Origin: Bacteroidales bacterium UBA5219
GTDB taxonomy: Bacteria; Bacteroidota; Bacteroidia; Bacteroidales; ML635J-15
Assembly (NCBI GenBank): GCA_002412425.1
Contig: DHVB01000066.1
Location: 1 to 42,054, forward strand
Direction of reading: 5' to 3'
Length of the DNA stretch: 42,054 bases
Part shown: one piece after another, positions 35,160 to 42,054 of the stretch
Position numbering within the stretch: position 1 is the first letter of the stretch
Layout: each line of letters starts with the position of its first letter
Notes under the pieces: generated by a model
What the model was told of the DNA's origin: nothing
What the model saw: the letters and a program-made list of their open reading frames with translations, nothing else
The model's database searches: none
Position numbers and translations under genes: made by a program

Positions 35160-38100
35160 TTATTCTAACTGTCTTGCAGTGGCTAAATTAATTCTTTTCC
35201 CATTATTAAATGCAACAATAAAGGCATCGTTTAAACCTAAATTTTTAATATTATTTAATTGCGTAAGTGCTTCATTGTATTTATCAAAACTGCCAACTCT
35301 ATATGTATGTAAATTATTATTAGTAGTTTTATAAAGTTTTTTATTTCCTGCTAATTTCAAAAACATGTCTCTAACTATATTATTAGGCTCATTTCTAAAA
35401 GCTCCCAACTGAATATAATATTCTATCTTAGCTACTTCTTGTTGTTCTGGTTCTCTTGGTTCTCTCTGTATTTCTGGACGCTCTTGTGCTTGTACCTGTG
35501 CTTGTGCAACATGCTCTTCAGACAAAGTAATTTCTTGTTTATTTTCAAGATTTTCGTTTGCTAATAAATTTCTGGCTTCGTATAAATAAATTTGTTTACC
35601 ATTAGCATAAGCAGTTACAAAAGCGTCAGTAATTCCAAGCTGTCTAATTCTATTTTGTTCTTGAAGTGCGGTGTTTAAATCATAATATTTTCCAAAAACA
35701 TGGCGAACCAAACCATGTCTATATTCATCATAAAACAAAGGAGCTAAATTATAAAGCCTTTCAGGATTAATTCTTTCGCGATAAACTCCAACTTGAATGC
35801 AATAAAAAACATCTGTAGTTTGTACTAATTCTGTATTAATTGTAGTTCTTGTTTCGGCAACCACAGGCTCTGGCTCAGCAGGTGTTTCAACTGTTTCGAT
35901 TTCAACATTTGTTGTTGCTGTAGTGGCAGTTTCATCTTTACTAACCAAAAGTTCTTCTTGTTTTTGAACTTGCAATTCTTGCTCTAGTCTTCGAGCTTCG
36001 GCAATAGTAATTCGTTTTCCATTAAAATAAGCTACAATAAAAGCATCTTCAAATCCTGTGTCTCTAACTCTTGGAAGATTTTGCTGAGCTGTTGCTAACT
36101 GAAAATATGTGCCTGTCATAAAACGTATCAAGCGAGAATTTTCTATGCGTTCGGTAAATAATGGCAATAAAGTTGGGAAATTTTCTTCGCCAACCATTTC
36201 ATTATAAGCAGCAAACTGAATGCGATAATAAAAATCATAAGTTTCTAATTCCTGAGCAATTTCGTCAAGTTTTTCTATAACTTGTATCACTTCTTCCTCA
36301 ACATTTTCCTGACTGTCTGCAATCACCTCTTTTTCAGGCACATAAGTTTCCACACTTGTTTTGGTTTCGGTATTTTCAGCCAAATCTTCAATCACAAGTT
36401 GCTTGTAATATGGCATCAAAACTTCTGTATTTTTATCTTGGAAACTTAAAACTTCGTTAGCTAATTCTATATTTTTAAAGCTAAGTTGTGAAAGTTTTTT
36501 AGCTTTTTCAAATTCCTCAAAAATAGTTTGGTTTTCTACTTTTGAATCAAAACTCAAAAGTTTATAATAAATAGAAATTAATTCTTCAAAATCTTGTTCA
36601 GATTGAGTTTTCAAACTATCCGAAACAGTATTTATAATTTCATCTTCTGATTTTAAATGCTCATCAAAATATTTTGTTCTTGTATTATAAGTTAATATCT
36701 CATAATTTTTGGCTGTTTCTGCATAGTCTTTAATGAGTTTAACTTGCTGTTTTTCTATTTTGTTAATTGATTTTTTGTGCTTTTTAATTTGAGAATTTTT
36801 AGAAGATTCAGATATTAACTTATTATACTCTTGAATTTGATTTTCATTATTTTTAATGCTGATTTCGAGTTTTTCAAGCCTGTCTTGCAATGAGTTCAAA
36901 GTTTTTTCATCTTCATAATTATTTTGATAAGAAATCTCATTTTCAGGTTTTAGTTCATTGCTTGCAATTTCTCTTGTTTCGAGTTTAGCTAACTCAACAA
37001 AACCTTGAGATTTCAAATTTTTAGCAATTTCTGAAAGAATTAAATTTTCTGTTTCGTTTGCCTTTTCGTAAATTTCAATAAGTTCTTCGTTAGAGTAAAA
37101 ATTACTATAAGAAATTACAGAATTTCTATTATCTTTATAATTTTCAATTAGCTTTTGATATTCTGAGTTGTTTATCAATTCAGGGTTTGTCTTCGCATAA
37201 GTTTCATTTACTTCCTCAACAAAACTCAATTTATTTTGACTTTGCTCTATCAAGATTTTAGTTTGTTCACTTTCTAATATTGATTTTTCTGAAATAAGTT
37301 TAGATTTTTGTTTTTGAGAATTTGTTTGCTCAATTTTATTATTCAAATCTAAAATTTTTGTTTGATTTTTGTCAATTTGGTTTTGGGTATTATTTATTTC
37401 AGTATTCTTAGACAAAAATTCTGAATCTCCTGTATTTGAACTTAAATATTGTGCAAACTCATCTAAATTATATGTTTGTTTTTCAACTTCAATATTTTCG
37501 CCAACAACAACTAAATCTCTTTCTGTATCGCTTGGCTTAATCTCTTGAGTTTGCGAACTTTCGCCTGCTTGTTCAGTTTTAGTTTCTGCTATTTCAGGTT
37601 TAGGTTCAATTATTTCAGACTTAGTCTCACTCGTTACAGGCTGATTTTCAACTATTTCAGCTTGAGGTTCAACTGTTTCTGAAATAGTGACAGCGATTTC
37701 TGGTTGTGGTTCGTTTATTGCAAGACTCGCCTCTGTTGTATCAACTTTATTTTCAATCACTTCGGATTGAATAATGTTTTCTTGTTCTTTAGTTTCAGAT
37801 TGTTCTGCGATTAATTTTTTATTTTCTGCCAAAATTTGACTTTCATTATCCACAAAATTTTCAAACTTAGCTGAATTTGCAATTAAATTATCAATACGAG
37901 ATTGAGGAAGAATAATTACTTTCTTGTTTTTCAACAATTCATTTTGCTGATTTAAAATATTTGCACCTCTGATAACAACTTCACTTAACAAATAATAATC
38001 GTAAGTTTCGTAATAAGTGTTGCAGTCGTCAGTGTAATGTTTTATTTTTTCTTTTAAATCAGAAATTTCAGCTTTTGGATTATTTGAAACAATTTCTGCA

Positions 38101-41100
38101 AGTTGCTCATTTATAGTTCGTTGTTGAACTTGCATTATTTCCTCATTTATTGTTTTAAGTTGTAATTTTATGTCTTGATTAAGTTTTTCTATATCTTTTA
38201 AAATTTCATCTTTTTCCTCATCGTTAGAACTTGCAAATTTTGCTGTAAGAGCTTGAATTTCATTACTTGTTTGTTCAGATTTTAAAATTAATTCTTCTAT
38301 ATTTTTTGGTTCTAGTTCAACAATAACTTCAATTTCTTCAGGCAATAATTCTTTTGTTTTAATTGTAGTAATTTCATTAATAAAATTTAAAGTTTCAAGT
38401 CTATTGCCAAAGTTTTTATTAGGGACATACTTAGCTCCATTTTCCAAAAATTCAAAAATATAATTCAAATTTAGATTAGCAATTTCAATATTTTTATAAG
38501 CCTCGCCAAGCAAACTAATTGATTCTGAGCTATTTTCTTCTGCCAAAATTTGAAGACTATCTGCAATTTGTTTGTGATATTCAGCTTTTAGCGAATAAGA
38601 TTGAGTTCTATTATCTGCTAAATCATATTTTTTAATATTGGCTGAGTACAACAAATAATCTGAATAAAAATCTTGAAGCGAGGTATTTAAGTAATCAATA
38701 GAATTTTTTAAATTTTCTTCAATAATTCCATTGGCTTGACTTATCAACTGATTTTTTTCTTGAGTTTTATTTAAGGTTTCAGAAACTGCAAACAAGGATT
38801 TTGCTTTTTCAAATTCTGCAAGTATTGGCTTAGACTGATTTATTCTATTTTGATTACTTGATAGCTTTTGCTTCATTTCTGCCATAATAGGCTGAATTTG
38901 AAGCACTTCACCTTTCATTTGATTTTCAAGTTCTGAAATTTTTATTTCTGCATTTTGGTCAATATCATTTTTAATTAATTTTAAAAGCCATAAATCAAGA
39001 CTTTCGGCATTAGCATTTAATATTTGAAAATCAGAAATATCTTCTTCTATTTCAGTAGAAACAGAAATTAAATTTTGTATTTCGGCAATTTCATTTTTAA
39101 ATTTTGATTCTTCATCTTTTGCTTTCAATACTTCTAAGTTGCTGATATTTTTTTGATTGCTAGCTTGATTAATATTTTTAGAATTTTCTCTTAATACGTT
39201 TTTATTCTCGTTAATCTTAATTTGTGTGTTATTTATATTGTTTATTATACTTTGCTTTTCTTCAGGAGATTCTGTTTTATCAAAGTCTAATTCTAAATTT
39301 GCAATGATATTTTTTAAAGAATCATTTGTAATCAGGCTTTCTCCAAAAATTTTTGTTTCGTTTGAAATATAATTTGAAAATTTATTGATATATTCTTCTT
39401 TATCAATAACAACTTCATTATTAGCCAAATCTTCGCCATACAAAATAGCATCATAATCAATAATTGGAGAATATAGACTAAGGTCGGTATTTATACTCTC
39501 CTGAACATTTAATAATTCTTTAAGATTAGTTTGCGACTTGTGCGATTTAAGCACTTCTATATCATTATTTGCTTTTGATAAATTCAAGTTTGGGTCTAAA
39601 AATAAATTTCCCTTTATTTCTTCAAGTAATAAATTTGCTTCTGCTATTTTTTTATTGTTTTCTGCAATGTCGAATTTTGCAAACTCAATTTGAATTTGAT
39701 TTTCTTTTATTTTATCAATTAAGTCAATTTTTTGATTTTCATAGGTTTTAATGTCATAAATATATTTTTCTCGCAATTCAAATTCTGTCTCGCTTTTAGC
39801 TACTTCTATTTTTGTAGTAATTTTTGTATTTAACTGCTCCAACTCAGAAAAAAGCGGTTTATTTAATTTATCATATTTTGCTAATTTATCATTTTCAGAA
39901 TTTATTATTTTGTTCAGCTCGTCTATATATTTATCTAAAGGAAAACTTCTATCTATTTTATTGATTTCTGCTTGAGTTAGATATACAGATTTCTCTAAAC
40001 TTTTTTCATTTCTTGAAGTTTTATCCAACACTTTTACTTCTGCCAAATAATAATTTAGTAACCCTTCTGTTCTAACCGAAAAATCATAAAAATATTTAGC
40101 AATTTCGTTTAATTGAATTGCCCTATCTCCTAATTCATTAATTTGGTTTTGTAAATCTTGGATTTTTGCCTCATTAGCTTTTGCGTTTGCAGTTTTTAAT
40201 TTTGAAACTTCAGAATTTATTTTTTTAATTTCGCTTAGACTTTCCTGTGAAAGTTTATTTGCAGTAGAAGCATACTTCTTATATTCACTTACTTCGCCAG
40301 AAATTTCGTCTAATTTTGCAAACATTTCCTGAATTGCTAAATCAATATCAGATTCTAGATTTTTAACTTCTATTGTTTGTACATCTTTTTTAATAATTGT
40401 ATCGCTTAATTCAGTTCTAGTTTTCTGTCTATTACTCAGTTCGCTAATAGCCAATTCGCTTACACTTGGGTTTGCACTTAAATAAATATCATCTATATTA
40501 CGCATTTCGCGTTTTTTGGGGTTAGTTTCCACCAAAATTCTAAACACTCCACATTCATTTGTTTTGCTTTCTCGTGTAGAAGTAAAAAATGCCGTTTCTC
40601 CAAATTTATCAACAGCATACATTATATCATCAAAAGGCGAATTAATTGGAAAATCTAAATTTTTAGGCTCAGACCATTGATTATTTTCATTATCCCAATT
40701 TGTTTTAAAAATATCATAACCGCCCATGCTATTATGCCCTTTTGATGCAAAATACAAGGTTTTTCCATCTTCACTTAAAAAAGGATAAGCCTCATCGTAT
40801 TTTGTGTTTATAGTTTCTGGAAGTTTTTGTGCTGCTGTCCAATTTCCATTTACCTTTCGAGACATATAAATATCCAAGCTATTACGTTTAGAATCTCCAT
40901 AAGATGAGAAAAACAGAACATTATGTTCATCAGAGATATACATCAAATCTGTTTCCATAATTTTTCTATCGATTTTTGTTCTAAACTGGTCGGTTTTTAC
41001 AATAATATTTCCACCAAAATCATTTAAGTTATATGAATAATGAAAATTCTTTTTAGAAACTCTTTTAAGACTAACTAATTTTAATTCATAAGCATATTTA

Positions 41101-41564
41101 ACTAATTGCCTTCCGCTATTTGCCATATTTATGTATTGCTCAAGCTCAAAGTTTACAAGTTCTTTTTGACTTGCATTTTTTTGATAAATATCATAAAAAC
41201 TCAAAGCTTTTTCAAAATCATACATAAAATGATTTGCTAAACCAATATAAAAATTCGCAGTGTTTATTCCTTTATTAGAAGAATATTCAAGATACTTAAC
41301 TCCAGATTTTGGCTCTGCTGCAAGTTTTACCAAACATGCTCCATAATAATAACTAAAAACCTCCTCTTTTGGATATAAACTCACAAGCTGAGAAAAACCC
41401 TGATTAGCAGAAATATAGTCTTCTTCAAAAAAATAATTATACGACTTATTGTAAAGATTTTGCTCATCTACTGTTAATTTAACTTCTGGCTTTAACTGAG
41501 CATAGCTAAAAGAAACTAACATTAAAAAAATAATGTTTAAATATATGTATTTACAAATTTTCAA
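35160..41564 (-). CDS. Giant exported TPR-PD40-coiled-coil protein with three SPOR-type repeats
   Basis: A 2134-residue protein. A signal peptide (about 1-22, ending SFSYAQ) is followed by TPR-like helices (about 30-150) and three PD40/TolB-type beta-propeller repeats (about 200-346, for example SEDGKTLYFASKGHNSMGGYDIF). Roughly residues 405-1760 are heptad-like helical sequence rich in Glu, Lys, Asn, Ile and Leu, broken by a Pro/Glu/Thr-rich linker near 1280-1350. Three related SPOR-type repeats follow, starting near 1775 (YYRIQFAAY), 1918 (FYCIQVGVY) and 2047 (YYIQLGAF). Each ends in a DAF(I/V)xA(Y/F)xNGK segment. SPOR domains bind peptidoglycan stripped of peptide stems, so a periplasmic, wall-anchored location is likely. 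PorE of T9SS shares the TPR-PD40 start but ends in OmpA-like, not SPOR, domains. The start is a TTG; the next ATG (residue 15) would leave only a stump of the signal peptide. Confidence 0.85.
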   Translation of the reverse strand: MKICKYIYLNIIFLMLVSFSYAQLKPEVKLTVDEQNLYNKSYNYFFEEDYISANQGFSQLVSLYPKEEVFSYYYGACLVKLAAEPKSGVKYLEYSSNKGINTANFYIGLANHFMYDFEKALSFYDIYQKNASQKELVNFELEQYINMANSGRQLVKYAYELKLVSLKRVSKKNFHYSYNLNDFGGNIIVKTDQFRTKIDRKIMETDLMYISDEHNVLFFSSYGDSKRNSLDIYMSRKVNGNWTAAQKLPETINTKYDEAYPFLSEDGKTLYFASKGHNSMGGYDIFKTNWDNENNQWSEPKNLDFPINSPFDDIMYAVDKFGETAFFTSTRESKTNECGVFRILVETNPKKREMRNIDDIYLSANPSVSELAISELSNRQKTRTELSDTIIKKDVQTIEVKNLESDIDLAIQEMFAKLDEISGEVSEYKKYASTANKLSQESLSEIKKINSEVSKLKTANAKANEAKIQDLQNQINELGDRAIQLNEIAKYFYDFSVRTEGLLNYYLAEVKVLDKTSRNEKSLEKSVYLTQAEINKIDRSFPLDKYIDELNKIINSENDKLAKYDKLNKPLFSELEQLNTKITTKIEVAKSETEFELREKYIYDIKTYENQKIDLIDKIKENQIQIEFAKFDIAENNKKIAEANLLLEEIKGNLFLDPNLNLSKANNDIEVLKSHKSQTNLKELLNVQESINTDLSLYSPIIDYDAILYGEDLANNEVVIDKEEYINKFSNYISNETKIFGESLITNDSLKNIIANLELDFDKTESPEEKQSIINNINNTQIKINENKNVLRENSKNINQASNQKNISNLEVLKAKDEESKFKNEIAEIQNLISVSTEIEEDISDFQILNANAESLDLWLLKLIKNDIDQNAEIKISELENQMKGEVLQIQPIMAEMKQKLSSNQNRINQSKPILAEFEKAKSLFAVSETLNKTQEKNQLISQANGIIEENLKNSIDYLNTSLQDFYSDYLLYSANIKKYDLADNRTQSYSLKAEYHKQIADSLQILAEENSSESISLLGEAYKNIEIANLNLNYIFEFLENGAKYVPNKNFGNRLETLNFINEITTIKTKELLPEEIEVIVELEPKNIEELILKSEQTSNEIQALTAKFASSNDEEKDEILKDIEKLNQDIKLQLKTINEEIMQVQQRTINEQLAEIVSNNPKAEISDLKEKIKHYTDDCNTYYETYDYYLLSEVVIRGANILNQQNELLKNKKVIILPQSRIDNLIANSAKFENFVDNESQILAENKKLIAEQSETKEQENIIQSEVIENKVDTTEASLAINEPQPEIAVTISETVEPQAEIVENQPVTSETKSEIIEPKPEIAETKTEQAGESSQTQEIKPSDTERDLVVVGENIEVEKQTYNLDEFAQYLSSNTGDSEFLSKNTEINNTQNQIDKNQTKILDLNNKIEQTNSQKQKSKLISEKSILESEQTKILIEQSQNKLSFVEEVNETYAKTNPELINNSEYQKLIENYKDNRNSVISYSNFYSNEELIEIYEKANETENLILSEIAKNLKSQGFVELAKLETREIASNELKPENEISYQNNYEDEKTLNSLQDRLEKLEISIKNNENQIQEYNKLISESSKNSQIKKHKKSINKIEKQQVKLIKDYAETAKNYEILTYNTRTKYFDEHLKSEDEIINTVSDSLKTQSEQDFEELISIYYKLLSFDSKVENQTIFEEFEKAKKLSQLSFKNIELANEVLSFQDKNTEVLMPYYKQLVIEDLAENTETKTSVETYVPEKEVIADSQENVEEEVIQVIEKLDEIAQELETYDFYYRIQFAAYNEMVGEENFPTLLPLFTERIENSRLIRFMTGTYFQLATAQQNLPRVRDTGFEDAFIVAYFNGKRITIAEARRLEQELQVQKQEELLVSKDETATTATTNVEIETVETPAEPEPVVAETRTTINTELVQTTDVFYCIQVGVYRERINPERLYNLAPLFYDEYRHGLVRHVFGKYYDLNTALQEQNRIRQLGITDAFVTAYANGKQIYLYEARNLLANENLENKQEITLSEEHVAQAQVQAQERPEIQREPREPEQQEVAKIEYYIQLGAFRNEPNNIVRDMFLKLAGNKKLYKTTNNNLHTYRVGSFDKYNEALTQLNNIKNLGLNDAFIVAFNNGKRINLATARQLE

Positions 41565-41598
41565 GCCAATTTGTGTTTATCATAATTCAAATATTAAG

Positions 41599-41606
41599 CA
41601 AAATTA
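41599..41606 (-). promoter_or_regulatory. Candidate -7 element for the giant gene
   Basis: TAATTTTG on the minus strand matches TAnnTTTG and lies about 35 bases before the TTG start codon. No TTTG -33 box was found at the expected distance. Confidence 0.35.
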
Positions 41607-41687
41607 ATAATTTTTTGTAAAATTGATTATAATATATGGGAGAAAGATTAAAAATAGGATTAATTGTGGTTTTTAGTTTTACTCACA

Positions 41688-42054
41688 TTATTCCTTTTCA
41701 AATGTTAATGTTCTATCATTCCAATAAAATGTACAAGGTCTCATAATGCAAACATTATTAACTATTTTTAATTCCTTATTTGTCAATTTTAAAATTTTCC
41801 AACTGTCTCTTGCACAACTACCTATAGTTGTATCAATAATGAGAGCTAAACCTTCATTCTTATCCAAATATTCTCCAATATTACAGCTACTTCCAAATGC
41901 TCCATCAAAAAATCGCCAATATCCATCTGCTGTTAATAAACCTTCTCCAATACTACCATATGCATAACCTGTTTTCTCCTGAAAATTAATAAAGCTGGCT
42001 TTATAATAGTAGTCATATGCAGGATCTTTTGTTAGTATCATATATTGTTCAACT
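41688..42054 (-). CDS. Unrecognised partial gene running off the window
   Basis: At least 121 codons are open from the window edge to a TAA at 41688. An ATG at 42041 gives 117 residues, but the frame stays open through the last 13 bases, so the true start may lie beyond the window. The visible protein is Tyr/Trp/Gly-rich with several Cys (SSCNIGEY, GSCARDSW, IMRPCTFYW) and alternates short beta-like stretches, which suggests a small secreted beta-sheet protein or the end of a lipoprotein. I cannot assign a family. Confidence 0.55.
   Translation of the reverse strand, partial: VEQYMILTKDPAYDYYYKASFINFQEKTGYAYGSIGEGLLTADGYWRFFDGAFGSSCNIGEYLDKNEGLALIIDTTIGSCARDSWKILKLTNKELKIVNNVCIMRPCTFYWNDRTLTFEKE

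Noticed and set aside
35160..41564. Calling the giant protein PorE
   Set aside because: PorE has a TPR-PD40-CRD-OmpA arrangement; this protein has no OmpA-like domain and ends in SPOR-type repeats.

Overview
This window is a compact, AT-rich chromosomal segment from a member of the Bacteroidota. Four observations support that assignment: two secreted proteins end in type IX secretion (T9SS) sorting domains, one of type B with SprB repeats and one of type A; the best promoter candidates match the Bacteroidota -7 consensus TAnnTTTG; Shine-Dalgarno sites are mostly weak or absent; and the ComEC, PycB and PnuC/NadR-like proteins look like that phylum. Genus cannot be assigned from sequence alone. 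I saw no rRNA, tRNA, CRISPR array or transposase.

Layout. (1) 1-2812, minus strand: an S41 processing protease, PnuC and a NadR-like ribosylnicotinamide kinase, overlapping or abutting. (2) 3117-9495, plus strand: a tight operon of two different GAPDH-family dehydrogenases flanking a 1366-residue protein. That protein's C-terminal third is the nucleotide-binding and phospho-His half of pyruvate phosphate dikinase, with no PEP/pyruvate barrel. (3) 9757-12743, plus strand: a three-gene cassette with overlapping ends. It encodes an Mrr-type nuclease protein, a small middle protein and a DUF2326-type coiled-coil ATPase, and is read as an ABC-three-component (ABC-3C) defence system. Similar 47/48-bp sequences flank it, and its promoter candidate has an inverted repeat over the -33 box. 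(4) 13030-15545, plus strand: CitE-like aldolase, YdfG-like SDR and CysQ. (5) 15627-20639: a large T9SS-exported surface protein. (6) 27145-20641, minus strand: ruvX, def, a TPR lipoprotein, comEC and uvrA, a housekeeping run. (7) 27267-29636: a second T9SS cargo with a choice-of-anchor L domain, followed by a clear terminator. (8) 29750-32471: a PycB/OadA-like carboxyltransferase whose biotin-carrier-like tail lacks the biotinyl lysine, a REP-like hairpin, and a methyltransferase. (9) 35103-32487, minus strand: tsaB, a Bax-inhibitor-1 protein and a GNAT protein. (10) 41564-35160, minus strand: a 2134-residue exported protein with TPR and PD40 repeats, about 1350 residues of coiled coil and three C-terminal SPOR-type repeats. 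(11) 41688 to the window edge: an unrecognised partial gene.

The most interesting items are the ABC-3C cassette with its flanking repeats and possible operator, the GAPDH/truncated-dikinase/GAPDH operon, and the giant SPOR protein. The ABC-3C class is already described in the literature; this copy's flanks and control region may not be. I do not recognise the dikinase operon as a characterised pathway.
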